A stretch of 64,000 bases of DNA, from positions 237,042 to 301,041 of the forward strand of contig CAJNDS010002303.1 of assembly GCA_905221605.1 (NCBI GenBank). Direction: 5' to 3'. Positions 27,360 through 40,100 of this stretch are shown here, in pieces. Source of the stretch: Symbiodinium natans. Lineage: Eukaryota > Sar > Dinophyceae > Suessiales > Symbiodiniaceae. A model generated the notes under the pieces. The model did no database searches. It was not told the DNA's origin and saw only the letters and a list, made by a program, of their open reading frames with translations. The position numbers and the translations under genes are program-made. Position 1 is the stretch's first letter. Every line of letters begins with the position of its first letter.

Positions 27360-29089
27360 ATGCGGAACGTGCAAGATGTTTATAAACTGCCCGAGGATGA
27401 GGAGTCGGCTTCCGAGGACTCCGTCCTCGAGCGCGCCGATGTGGCACTGATTCGGGAGATTGACCCGGCAGATGCTGACCTCTACATTGATGCCATCTTC
27501 TCGCCCCTCTACCGGTGTTTCAAGGCGTCCAGAGGGCTTCAGGTGAGAGACTATGTGGTGGTGGCATTCTTCTTGTTGGTCAATGTTGGACTGCAGTATG
27601 CTCTTTCCTACAAAGTTTGGGAGATTGCAACTGATGGCGACAGTCATGGCACCTACGTGGATCGGCAAAAGGTCTTCGGGCTGTGCAGGAAGATGGATGC
27701 GGACAGTCCCTCACTTCGCCTTCAGTTGAACTTCAAGCTTTTTGGGTCTCCTTCTTCAGTAGGAGCATCAAAGTTCAACCCTTTTTCCTTCCCCCCCTTT
27801 GGCTATTGGAGAATTCAGGTCCCTTGTTCGGTCTGCTCTGGCCCATTGAGCTGAAATCCGACTTCCCAGAAAAGGGGTTCGACTGCGGACTCAACCAGGT
27901 GGGTGGCTGTCAAAGTTATGGTCCCTTTTTGGATCCCTATATTGAAAATGCGGCCACTTAATTGTTTAGGGTTTAGGGTTTAGGGTGTAGGGTTTAGGAG
28001 GTATTTGGGGTACCCCCAGAAAAAGGGATCATCATTTTAGAACCACCACCCACCCAGGTGACTGTCGCCATGAACCCGACGCTACTCGAAGAAAAGGATG
28101 AGCCCGGATGGTGGAGCATCGACAGCAAGTATTCCTCACTCGTCAGATCCTTCGACGAGGAGATGGCGAAGCTGGGTATCGAGAAGAGGTCCAACCTCAG
28201 TTCCGCCGTGCACCAGATGATCTATGATAGTAACGACGAGGAATATGAAGAATGGTTGAGCATGGACTACCTGAAAATGCGACGAGGCCGATTCAAGCTT
28301 TGTCTCCTGGCGGACACGAACCTCTGCGGCAACTTGCAGAACGACGGCGTTCTGGCGGAGATCTTCCCAACGATTGAGAAGGATCGCCTCGGAAATTGCT
28401 CACAAGGAGAAGATGATGTTTGGGGTTGCAATGACGTTTACACTGAAAGATCCCTGCAGAAGTGCAAAGACCAGATGACGACCTGGTGCGGCCACATCTT
28501 CGGCAGCAGCTATCAGGATTACGCCCTGAAGAAGCACCAGGTTTGTGATACGTTTGGCAAGCAGATTCTTGCCCCTGGGGTGTGGGGAGTGGAGTCATAC
28601 GATGTGGTTGAGAAGTACCATGGTGAAGGCAACTCGATTGACACTTTCTCCTTCGCGATGCTTCTATACATGGTTCTGCTTATCTGGGCCATGCTGATAC
28701 TGGAGGAGTACCGAACCATCTACAACTCTGTCATTGTCATCCACACGACAGAGTCCACAAGCAGCACACACCCAGATGACTTTGCAACAACAGACCCAGA
28801 TGGCTTAATGGAGCTGACGAAGCTGCCCAGAGTGCACAAGGCGTTTGCGCTCGGCGTGTGTTTTGCTCGATCCATGGTTGGGCTGGTCGTTGCCATTGTG
28901 GGGCTGGTCCTCCTATCATCCACTGACAGCTTGCTTGACCTCATTCTCAACTGCACGGCCTTGGGATTCCTGCTCGAGGTGGACAACCTGATACACCGCG
29001 CATTCTTCGGCCTGGCCTTCAAGCTGACGATCACGGACAACTGCGCGCCCCTTCGGTGCACATCTGAGGACCCGCACCTGCGAAGCTGA
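27360..29089 (+). CDS. Multi-pass membrane protein, three exons, about 485 residues, function unknown
   Basis: Exons deduced by eye are 27360-27705, 27819-27898 and 28058-29089; their phases (1, then 0) agree exactly and all introns are GT..AG. The ATG at 27360 is the first in frame. The N-terminus is acidic. Hydrophobic segments lie near residues 65-90 (VVVAFFLLVNVGLQYAL), in the middle of exon 3 (FSFAMLLYMVLLIWAMLIL), then SMVGLVVAIVGLVLL and LLDLILNCTALGFLL. A long Cys-containing region lies between the first and second, possibly an external loop with disulfides. The protein ends soon after the last segment. I recognise no family. Intron 2 contains TTTAGGG repeats. A 10-bp microsatellite stands upstream. 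It shares strand with all other host genes here, fitting dinoflagellate one-way gene clusters. Confidence 0.7.
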
Positions 29090-30423
29090 CAGTTGATGTT
29101 CTTGTGCGATCTTGTGGGGCCTTGAGTGGTAGGGAGCGATGTCCGCCATGTTTTGCAGAACGCGCGCGGGTGGGCAAAAGCGTGGCCTCTGCGCGAAATT
29201 TCCCGAAATTGTACAGGGGATGGATTTTGCATGTACGACCCGAAACCCGAAACCCTCCAATTGAGGCCAGCTTCTCGAGGTGCATCTCGCCGTATGTTGC
29301 GCGAACACAAAGTGCTGCAAGTCTCGCGAATCTCGCGCCAGGCTTCAGCAAACCACATCCGCGAGCTTCACAGTGTTGTTTCAAGGCCATGTGCGCAAAG
29401 TGCGAGCTATGCAGGAGAGCTTCAATCGCCTTGTCAGAGTGTTGCTTTTCAAGAACTGTGGGGGTGTAGTTTCACGTGAAGGGGCCAGAGATCACGGCTT
29501 GGAATTGCTTGGTTGGGGGCCCTCTGTTGAACGCCCTCATTTCGTCAACTGGTGAGGACGGCCTTCAGAAGAGGACCTCCCAAACTCCTCGCCCACGTGC
29601 ATTTCCACCCAGGCTTCAATGCCGGGCTTTGATGAGCTAGCAGCAAGTCAACCAAACAAAGAGGGCACACGGTTTGCTGAGGGTGGATCCACAAGCACGA
29701 GTTCACTAGCTGCAGCACTGAACCTGCAAGTATGAATCGGAAGTACTGCAAGGAAGGGAACACAAATTCAAGCTGCTGGGTGCGCAAATACCCTTCATCG
29801 ACCTCACGAGACACGAAACGCGGATGCGCAAGCCCTAAAGAATTATAAGCACCCAAAAACCCTCAGCCCTCAACCCTAAACCCTAAACCCTACGGAGCCC
29901 ACTTGCCTCACACATCCACAAAGCACACCCAGCAGCAACGGTGTACAGGTCCGATTCCCATCTCCGAGCCGCCTGACCTCGGCACACATCCCAAATCTCA
30001 ACCAGAGGGTTTAGGGGTAGGTTTAGGGTTAGTTTAGGGTTCGTTTAGGGTTCGTTCAGGGTCCGTTTAGGGTTCGTTTAGGGTTCGTTTAGAGCTTAGG
30101 ACGCTGCCTCGATGCGGCCAGAAACTAGCACTCAGCAAACTGCTTCGCTCGAGCACGTCGAAGATTCAAAGTCGGCCGCGCAGATGACCACCGCCGATCA
30201 AGCATGATCAAGCCCCTAAACCCTAAACCCTAAACCCAAAACCCTAAACCCTAAACCGGCCCTAAACCCTAAACCCTAAACCCTCAACCCTCAACCCTCA
30301 ACCCTAAACCATCCGAATTGGTATGTTCCAAAGAGCAGCAATATTCACCATCAGCATTGCCTTTTGGTCCCGAGTGCGCCATGCAACTTCATCCTTTGCG
30401 CGGCTACCCCAAAATGTTGAAAC

Positions 30424-30468
30424 TATAATCCCTACTAAGGACTGTTAGTAGAAGGGGGAACATCCCAA
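30424..30468. mobile_element. Single arm of hairpin family A
   Basis: It reads TATAATCCCTACTAAGGAC ... GGGGGAACATCCCAA, matching the right arm of the copies at 26395 and 50129. A degenerate left end (TTGGTATGTTCC) may lie at 30318-30329, about 100 bp upstream, in which case the loop has diverged. Confidence 0.5.
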
Positions 30469-31210
30469 CATCAGAATCTGTGTCCAAGCACGACATTGGA
30501 GGGTGTCTGAAGATCGTCCGGGCAGGGTGGTGCATGTCTTAGGCGCCTGAACACGGAATCTCACAAACTGCAATTTTCCTCCAACGCTCTCTTCTGCAGT
30601 ATTTTGTGCGTAGACGTGTTCTTGTTTCTGCACGTCTCTGCATTCATTCGCAGGAATATGCCGGCAAGTGGCGCCCTGTGCGCTATTTGATGGTGGTCCT
30701 CCCAGCAATTTTCCTCTGGGAGGGTGAAGTGTACTTCATCACAACAGGACTCCCTCAACCCTAAGCCCTAGACCCTAAACCCTAAACCCTAAACCCTAAA
30801 CCCTAAACCCTAAACCCTAAACCCTAAACTCAGGGCCTAGGCCGCACCCCTACGGTGGGTGGCGGCGCCTAAGCCCTTCGACCTCGATGGCGCAAGCCCA
30901 CCCAGATCGCTCCTCCTCAACCTGGAGTGGCTGACCTTTTCGGATGGGGTCCCGGACCCCTCAGGCCAGGCTTTCCTTCCCCCCCCCTGGCCCCTGGGCC
31001 TGGGCCCCTGGCTAGGGGGGAACAGGAAGCTTGAGTTTCGGCCTAACCCCTAGGAACAGGTTTGAGCGGCTTTGCCGCTTCGGACGGCGGGGGGTGGGAG
31101 AAAAATGTTAGATGGCCTTCCACAGTCGGGCCAAGCTGCTCTTCGCGCCTCACGAAGCTTTCGAGCTTGTTTCAAAAACTAACCTTCGCAGCATCTACGC
31201 CCTATCACAG

Positions 31211-31477
31211 CAAACCCTAAACCCTAAACCCTAAACCCTAAACCCTAAACCCTAAACCCTAAACCCTAAACCCTAAACCCTAAACCCTAAACCCTAAACC
31301 CTAAACCCTTAACCCTTAACCCTCAACCCGAAACCTGAAACCTGAAACCCGAAACCCTAAACCCTAAACCCTGGGCCCTAAACCCTAAACCCTAAACCCT
31401 AAACCCAAACCCTAAACCCTAAACCCTAAACCCTAAACCCTAAACCCTAAACCCTAAACCCTAAACCCTAAACCCAC
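31211..31477. repeat. Long interstitial CCCTAAA array
   Basis: About 35 heptamers with a degenerate middle (CCCGAAA, CCTGAAA). All have the C-rich strand on top. Confidence 0.95.
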
Positions 31478-32245
31478 AGGACTTATTGACGTGGGCAATG
31501 CGATCGAATGTTTCTTAGTTGCAGAGTAGGTAACCTTTGACATATTTCGGGTAATAGAATCCACTTAGATTCCCAAGCGTTTAGGGTTTAGGGGTTAGGG
31601 TTCAGGGTTTACGGCCTTTCGTCTTCCTACGTACTGGACAACTAAGGTTTGTGCCAGAACAGCGGCGAGAAGTGTCTGGGTGAACGCTTATTGGCCGTTG
31701 GTAAGAATATCTCAGGGAACGTCCTGACTACATAGGAGTTCAGCCAGACAGGTCCAGCTGAATGTATGGGAAGCTCATTTGTTCATACTTCTAATGCCGC
31801 CTTGCGGTCTTTCTCATCTATCACTGAAACTTGGTTGGACCACACCGATTGGGTGATGTCGGCTGGGCTGTGTCTTTGAGATCAGGGACATTGCACCGGC
31901 TGTTCATTGAAATTGCTAGCATCTGTATAAGTTTCACCCCACGCTAGTATAGGACGGTTTTTGAGTCTTCCAAGGCGTATGCCACATTTTGGTAGAGTGC
32001 TTATCGTGGCAAGCGCGAGGAGGCAAAACATGCGCTCCGACGGTGAAGCATTCCTCTTGCGACTGTGGCCAGTCTTCCGTGCTGTTGCAGCACGTGAGGT
32101 GGTTCAGGGTTTAGGGTTTAGGGTTTTGGGTTTAGGGTTTAGGGTTAGGTACCTTTCATTGGAAAGTTTGTGCTCAAGGACGCACAATGACACTGGAGCA
32201 GATCTACAGGTGTAAGTGCGAAGGGGCACTGCAGCAGGCTTATGT

Positions 32246-32478
32246 TACCCTAAACCCTAAACCCTAAACCTTAAACCCTAAACCCTAAACCCTAAACCGT
32301 AAGCCTTAAACCCTAAACCCTAAACCCTAAACCCTAAACCCTAAACCCTAAACCCTAAACCCTAAACCCTAAACCCTAAACCCTAAACCCTAAACCCTAA
32401 ACCCTAAACCCTAAACCCTAAACCCTAAACCCTAAACCCTAAACCCTACACCCTAAACCCTAAACCCTACCCTAAAAG
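32246..32478. repeat. Long interstitial CCCTAAA array
   Basis: About 32 heptamers, nearly perfect from 32300 to 32445. Perfect runs of this length inside a gene-bearing region imply recent addition or continued homogenisation. Confidence 0.95.
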
Positions 32479-32939
32479 ATGTTTGCTCTGAGCGGCCAGT
32501 GTTCCCAACGTGATGGGCCTCGACTGCGAGGCGCCGTTCCCGGAACCACCAAAGCTGCTTGCAACATCTAGCCCGACGTCCTAACCCATAAGCGCAATTC
32601 CGCTACATCCTAGCCCTAAGCCAGGTTTAGGGTTTGTTTACTGGAGCTCCTGGGTTTAGTGGACTCGTCCCATGGGTTTAGGGTTTAGAGTGTAGGAGCC
32701 TTGTGGAGGCGCCTTACCCTCAAGAGTTAACCCCCGAAACTTCCCACACCCTACTCATGAATACCCTCAACCCAAACCCTAAGCTTAAACTTGAAACCCT
32801 CGACCCCGGCCCCTAAGCCCTAAACCCATCATGCGAACAGCGGATGAGGGTTCCGGCGTACGGTTTTGAAATGTTTGCCCGGAGCGTTCCAGGATTCCAT
32901 TCATTTCGGGGAATCTGGGCCCCCCCTTGGGATATGATA

Positions 32940-33153
32940 CAACATGCAATATCTATATTCATATCTACATCTGTATCTGTATCTAAACACATATCTATAT
33001 CTATATCTGTATCTGTATTTGTATTCATATCTGTATCTGTATTTGTATCTGTATCTATATCTATATCTATATCTGTATCTATATCTATATCTATATCTAA
33101 ATCTATGTCTATATCTATGTTTGTGTCAATATCTGTATATACAGGTATATATT

Positions 33154-33188
<35 letters not shown>

Positions 33189-33655
33189 GTATATCAGACT
33201 CTCTACAATATCATGAACAAGCACAACATACTAAAGAAACAAAACAAAAAACATATATATATATATATATACATATATTTCGGGTTTTCGAGAGTAAAGC
33301 TTGCAGCAGCCCCTATGGTTTGCGGATAGTTTGCATTGAGCCTTGCAGCCTGTCGAAAGGTCCTAGGAAATAGTGAAAAAGTATGTGCTCACAGTGTTCT
33401 CGCATCCCCGGGGCTTACAGTACATGATTTTTCCGCATCACCTTATATCTATATCTATATCTATATCTATATCTATGTCTATATCTATTTCTATATCTTT
33501 ATCTATATGAACCATTTATATCTATATCTATATCTAGATCTCGATCTAGATCTAGATCTATATCTATCTGAACCATCTTTCTACATCTATATCTAGATCT
33601 AGATCTGTATCTATATCTATATCCATATCTATATTTATATTTATGTTTGTATCTC
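32940..33655. repeat. (ATCTAT/ATCTGT) hexamer microsatellite cluster with AT runs
   Basis: There are two blocks of six-base units (about 32940-33140 and 33440-33655), the second partly converted to ATCTAG. They are separated by AT dinucleotide runs at 33165-33190 and 33253-33283. Frames such as Asp/Ile or Ser/Ile repeats across it are not considered genes. Confidence 0.9.
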
Positions 33656-33662
33656 AAAGAAG

Positions 33663-33835
33663 CAGTGCGGTGTTCGTGGCGGCGGCGGGGGTGGTGGTGG
33701 TGGCGGCGCTGGTGCTGCTGGTGCTGGTGGTGCTGGTGGTGCTGGTGGTGATGGTGGTGATGGTGGTGATGGTGGTGATGGTGGTGATGGTGGTGATGGT
33801 GGTGATGGTGGTGATGGTGGTGGTGGTGGTGTTGT
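33663..33835. repeat. GGTGGTGAT-type trinucleotide-based microsatellite
   Basis: A GTG-rich tract on the plus strand, the main period being GATGGTGGT. Reading it on the minus strand gives poly-His, which I treat as an artefact. Confidence 0.9.
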
Positions 33836-34161
33836 GTGATGGCGTGTGGTGGCATGTGGCGGTGTTGGCAACAATTACCCCTACTAAAGCATGGGCGTGA
33901 ATCTCGGCTAGCTTTCGTTTCCCCTCAAGTACGACTATATGAAACTAGTATACATGCATATGTAATGTAGTATATGATGCTATTTATTAAGTTGGTTATA
34001 GGGTTTCGCTAGGGATTCTTCGCAGCTTGGGCAGCACTAGACAACTCCTGGCCATCATCCCTCAAGCGACTTCCGCCCAAGGCGGTGTGTAATTCAGGGT
34101 GGTGGTGAGGATGTCACCCCCTCACCCTCTGTGCACCTCATGCTTCACTGTCATTGGCGCC

Positions 34162-37100
34162 ATGGTTCCGATGGATTTCTCCGACCCCCCTCCGAAGGCC
34201 GCGCCCAAAGCAAAGGCACCCCCGGCAACCGTGCTGCCCACCTCCTTGCCGAGCGAGCTTCTGCGCGGGGTGCCTCTGCACACCTGCCTTGAAGGCTGAT
34301 CCTAGGTAGGATAAGGGGGGGGGGGGTGGCCCCTTGAAAGGGAACCCTTCTGAACCCTCTTCTGGCTCTCTTAAACAGGGGCCTTATTCAGAGGGTCTAT
34401 ATCCCCCAAGATTCCCCCTAACTATCCCCTACGTAGGCCTTACACCCTAAACCCTAAACCCTAAACCCTAAACCTTACTCCCTAAACCCTAAATCCCCTG
34501 GAAGGGCTCGGCAAGCACTGGGCGACCAGCCATGACGAACACAGCCGGGACTTCGAGTTCAGCCAGGTGGGGGGGTCTCCGCAACTCGGGAAGTACCTTC
34601 TTGGGGTTCATATTCTAAGGCTTAGTAGTAGACCTTTTTGGGGTAGAATCCCAAAGGTTAAGAAGCTTTAATTCCCCCAGGTTATTGGACAACTAAGCAA
34701 GGGGTCTCCTACTCTTTGGGGTACCTGATTGGGGTTCATATTGTAAGGGGATCCTATTCTTTGGGGGACTCTTATTAGGTGATGCCCCTATTAAACCCCC
34801 CAAAACCCTAACCCTACAGTAAGCCCTAAACCTTTAACCCTAAACCCGAAACCCTAAACCCCAAACCTTAAATCCTAAACCCCAAACCCCAAACCCTAAA
34901 CCATAAACCCTAAACCCTAAACCCCAAACCCTAAACCCTAAACCCCAAACCCTAAACCCTAAACCCGAAACCCTAAACCCCAAACCCTAAACCCTAAACC
35001 CCAAACCCTAAACCCCAAACCCTAAACCCTAAACCCCAAACCCTAAACCCGAAACCCTAAACCCTAAACCCTAAACCCTAAACCCCAAACCCTAAACCCT
35101 AAACCCTAAACCCCAAACCCTAAACCCCAAACCCCCAGGTTGTGCCCAGACTCGATGAGTTCATCAGCCACGACTGGGCCACCTCGCGCTGGGCGAAGCT
35201 GTGCGCCATGCTGGTGATCCTTGGGGTGGTTTAGGGTTTAGGGTTTAGGGTTTAGGGTTCAGGGTTTAGGGTTTAGGGTTTAGGGGTTAGGGTTCAGGGT
35301 TTAGGGTTAGGGTTTAGGGTTTAGGGGTCAGGCAGAGCTTACCGCCCAGCGGTGCCCTTTTCTGAGCCTTTCTTGGGCTCTGGGCTTCCCGTTTGTAAGA
35401 GGTATCTACTGGTAGCCCTAAACCCTAAACCCTAAACCCTAAACCCTAAACCCTAAACCCTAAACCCTAAACCCTAAACCCTAAACCCTAAACCCTAAAC
35501 CCTAAACCCTAAACCCTAAACCCTAAACCCTAAACCCTAAACCCTAAACCCTAAACCCTGACCCTAAAAGGGGTACCCCTTTCTAGGGCTGTCATGGGAT
35601 TTTTTCTCGCTGCCCAAGGATCTACAACTCCCCGGCCGCTTGCGCGGCCGCGGCTGCGGTGGCCCTGCTGTGGTCCATCTTGGGGAAATGGCTCATCGAG
35701 CGCTTTACGGAAACTGGGTATCGATTTGGGACAATTTTTTTTTTAAAATAATTTCCCTGGTAGTTGAATATAGAGCCCTAACTAGAAGTGTCTTAACTTT
35801 CCTTTTTGTTGAATATGGAGCCCGAACTATAAATAATTTGTAATTTCCCCTATTTTTGAATATGGAGCCCTCATTGGCATACTTTTTTGGGGACTGTCGA
35901 ACCTTAAACCCTAAACCCTAAACGCTAAACCCTAAACCCTAAATCGACGCCCAGGAAAGCACGCCCTGGATGGAGGTGTGGATCTTCCTCTTCCCCGTGG
36001 TCGTGGTCTTCTACCTCTTCCTCTTCGGATTTCAGTGGCTTCGCGGCTTCTTCTTGCGCCCGAGGAGCTCTTAAACCCCTAACCCCTAACCCCTAACCCC
36101 TAACCCCTAACCCCTAACCCCTAACCCCTAAACCCTAAACCCTAAACCCTAAACCCTAAACCCTAAACCCTAAACCCTAAACCCTAAACCCTAAACCCTG
36201 AACCCCAAGCCCCAAAGAGGATGATCTTCTTGGACAAGATGTGCATCGCCCAGCGCGACAAGGGCCTGAAGGAGCAGGGCATCGCGGGGCTCGCTGGCTT
36301 TCTTTCCAAGAGCCAGACGATGACCATCCTCTGGTCTCCCCGGATCCTCGGTTTACGGTTTAGGGTTTAGGGTGTGGGGCTTAGGGCTAAGGGCTAAGGG
36401 TTTAGGGTTTAGGATTAGGGTTTAGGGTTTAGGATTAGGGTTTAGGGTTTAGGGTTTAGGGGGAGTTGCGACTGCTCATCATTTTTTTCGGGCTCCTGTC
36501 TCCATTGTGGGCGTCCTCATGTAGAGTAGGTCCTATCGATTGTAGCGCTGGTAAACCCGAGTCCGCTGTTCGGATCTGAGATTTCGCGCCTTTAGCAGCA
36601 GCTGCCCTACAGCAGCAGCAGCCAGAGCAACACGAGCAACGGCGAACTGCAAGAACACAAACAACCATGCAACAGCAATGCAACAGCAGCAGTAACACCA
36701 AGAGCAACATAACATTAAAACGACAATCGTAACAATTTGTACGCATTAGGACGAACACTTCTCGCGAAAATCGGGTAGTTCAGAACGAGACGTAACAACG
36801 AAGCAGCGCTTTGCCTTGCGCTGGTTGGAGAGTCACGCGCGTTCCTCACTGCATCTCCCTCCCGATGCAGGCCCTAATCCTCGTTAAAGTCCCCGTGTTT
36901 AAATGTGCATGTCCAGGCTCTGCGTAGCAGATGCCCCGATGTTCCTGGAAGCTCGTTGTCGCTTTCCCCTTTTGGTTCGACCCGTGCCCTCTCTCGGTGC
37001 CCGTGTTTAAGGTGCCTCTGTGTCCTTTTGCCTGCGCCGGCCATGCCTTGGCCCTTGCAGCTTTTCGCAATCCGTGTTGCTCACGTCTTGCCTCGCCGCA

Positions 37101-40100
37101 GCGGAAGCAACGCCGCACAGTAACAACTTGCCAGGCCCTGCTAAGCAGTTGCCTCATGTGTCTGCAAATGCTTTCTCCGCTCGGTTTCAACCCGAGCCCG
37201 TCTCTTGGATCCCGTGTTTAAGACGCCCGAGTTTTCGCCCCGCCCCGCCTGTGCCGGCCGTTCCTGGGCCTTGCAGCTCATTGCAAACCGAGTTGCTCAC
37301 TTTGCCTTGCAGCAGCAGTAGCAACAGCTGTGCCGTAACAGCGGCCCGAACCCTGCAGCAAGCCACCCTCTGGGCCAAGGCTACTGCAGACAAAGCACAC
37401 ACACACACACACACGAAGCAGGTACTTCAGCAGCATCGCGAGCCGCCTCCTGGGGCGCCTGGGCCCCTCGGCTGCTGCGGGGGACACTGAGCAGAAGCAG
37501 TGTCCTGCGAAGAGCTCGCTACGGGTTCCAGTGGCAACTCCCAAGCTGCTGGGATGGAGAGGCATGTATTGGCTTCTACTTGTGATGGGCCCAGCGCCAG
37601 GAGCTGAAGTTTCGAATGGGCTTTTCGAGATGGGTGGCGATTTGACTGGTCTTGCTTTATTTACGCCAAGGGTTTCCCCTTCGATGGCATTTGATTTTCC
37701 GGGCAGTATGATGCAACACTTTGGGAGCGCTGTTGCAGATGATGAGGTCGGTGTGCTTGTGCAGGCGCAGTGGTGTAAGCCGTCAGCGCCATTGACCTCT
37801 GCGGAGTCGGCTTCCTACCTCTTCCTCCATGCCAAGGGGGTAGGGCTCTTGGACTCCCTTTGCAACTTTTGCGAGGTTCCCATTGTCACCTCAGGAGCCG
37901 GGATTTGCGAGACTTTTGTTACCAGCCGCCCCAGGTGGCGAGCTGGCTTGCTGGGTGTCAGAGTAGGCGAGGCCGCTAATCCGGGCCCTGCTGCAACAGC
38001 TACCGAGCACAAAAGGCGGGAAAGAAAGACGCAGGGAGCTCTGATCGCCATCATTGAGCTTCTCTGCACCATCTTGAGGCAGTTTGCTGGTGAGGACCCT
38101 TCGGTTTCCATGCAGATTGCGGGAGTCTCAGCTCTCTTGGCGGTGCTCAAAGATGACGACGACGATGCAGACGATGTGCCGCCCTGTCCCCCAAGGCGCG
38201 CTGTGTTTGCTGAGGAGCCGGAGATACAGACCTATGAGGCGGAAGGCTCTTTTAAGCCTGTCAGGCGCAAATCGAAGCCGGCGCCAACTGGGGACGTGCA
38301 AGGCCCTGCGCCCCCACCTCAGAAAGGGCGAGGAAAGGGCAAACCTGCAGCTGATCCGTCCACTTCTCCATCCGCGGCAGGCACTACCGGCAAGGGCAAG
38401 GATGATGCAGCTAAGACCAAGGACTCGGCGCTGCCTCTCCTCCGTGCATGTGACTGGAACTCTGAGATAGTCGGCTATCCGGCGGCGTGCACTCGTCTCA
38501 ACAGCTTGGGGGGCTCCGTGCTGGTCACCGTGAAGGATGCAGAGCAGGCGGATGCACTCTCACAGATGATGATGAATGCCGGTTCAACGTGCTCGGCGCG
38601 CATGCTGTGGCGCGACAAGGACGGGAAGCATCGGCTACCTGTAGACGTTGGTGGGGTCACAAGGCTTGAGTCTTTCTCATCCCACGACTACACTACTGCT
38701 GGCACCCCTTTGCCTACCTTGAAGCGGGAGCCCACGACTGCCAAGGTGGTCCCGACCGACCCTACCACCACGGTTTTCCGCATTGTCTTTGCCCGGCCTT
38801 TCGTTGACAAGGAGGTGTGGGCAAAGGTCACTTCTACTCCAAAGGCGGCGGTGCAGAAGTGGGGCAAGGCCACGCAGACTAAGGAGACCACTGGGTTCAT
38901 CAAGGACGCGTGGGCATTCGCCCAAGAGTCCCGGTTGGGACAGCCTGCTGTGATTGGGCTGATACGCCTGCCCATCTCTTTGGCTGAGCAGGTGCTCGCA
39001 TTGTCGGGCAAAGGTGGAGTGTTCTTGGAACCCACTGGGCGCACTGATACGGTCAAGTGTGCTGTGCAATGGCTGGACAAAGCTGAGGAGGAGACTCTGC
39101 AGTCCGTGTTGGAGCGTGCGCTTGACATGGCCCCGCAGTTTGGTGCTTTCCTTGGGAAGCGGCAGATAGGAGTCCGGGTTCCCCTGGGCACTTCGGCTTC
39201 TTCGGGATCCATGCGTTTTTTTTGCAGTCAATGGCACCCCGGCTGCTTGGAGTGACGAGCTCATCCGCGAGCTTCTCATCGAGCAAACGGACTTGAAGGA
39301 GGTCACTGTTTTGCGAAAGACAATGCGCAGAGGACGGGCGAACTGGTTGCTGCGAGCACGAATTGCTGACAATGCTGACTGCTACCAGCTGTTGGTTAAG
39401 GAGGGCGAGCACACTGCCACTTACTGGACTATGCTGACACGTCCCGGGCCCGTTCGAGAGGCACGGCCTATCGCCGACCATCGGGGCTTCTCCTTGAGCA
39501 AGGGCCAGCCTGAGAATGCCAACAAGCCGGAGCCAAAGCCGGGCAAGTCTGATGGTGATGGCAACCCTCTCAAGAAAGCCGCGGTTGCAAAGAAGCGCCA
39601 GATCCCGAATGGTACCACGCTCACCACTGTCGAGGCCGATGGCAACTGTTTCTTCACTGTCATCGGCAAGGCGGTTGCTCGTTTGCGCAAGGAGCCGGAG
39701 ATGCCGGCAAGTAGAACCAGAGCTGAGATCTGTGCTCACATGAGGAAGCACATCCAGGTGTATGAAGAGTACTGGGACAAGTGCGACAGTGCTGGACAAG
39801 AGCTCGAGTTTTTCGATGAGTACATCCAACACATGGGCCTGAATGCCAAGTGGGCGGGAAGCCTCGAAGCTTATGCGGCCTCGAAGGCGTACAAGGTCGC
39901 GGTCCTTGTCGTGCCGGCCGCCGCCGACCAGGCCACCGCGATTTACAACGCGGGGGCGCGCGATACGATCGCACTTTGGCATACCGAGGGCCCTGGGCAC
40001 TTTGACTGGCTGGCGCCAAGCACTGGGGACGGCCTGCCGCGGGACATCGCTGAGAATGCCGAACAGGGTAAGCCAGGACAGGGACCACGCGGGGGAGGAC

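Larger units (their letters stand above)
29090..34161. other. Five-kb intergenic region made of telomeric arrays and simple repeats
   Basis: No gene could be supported. It holds forward TTTAGGG-like tracts (30005-30095, 31580-31610, 32104-32150) and CCCTAAA tracts (29865-29893, 30208-30310, 30765-30832, 31211-31477, 32246-32478). It also holds one arm of hairpin family A (30424-30468) and the microsatellites listed separately. A possible short open stretch near 30859-31053 has no motif. Confidence 0.6.

Noticed and set aside
26839-27447. 202-residue minus-strand frame with GDKGRQRETK repeats
   Set aside because: Translation of the 10-bp TCTCCCTTTG microsatellite. It overlaps exon 1 of a supported plus-strand gene.
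31211-31477. Chromosome end
   Set aside because: Telomeric arrays of both orientations are scattered over 38 kb with genes between and beyond them, so they are interstitial.
33499-33855. Poly-His/poly-Asp frames over microsatellites
   Set aside because: They are pure translations of GTG and ATCTAT repeats, without start context or flanking coding sequence.
37187-37565. Short minus-strand frames starting with Cys/Val repeats
   Set aside because: They read through the AC dinucleotide run next to the LINE and have no other support.
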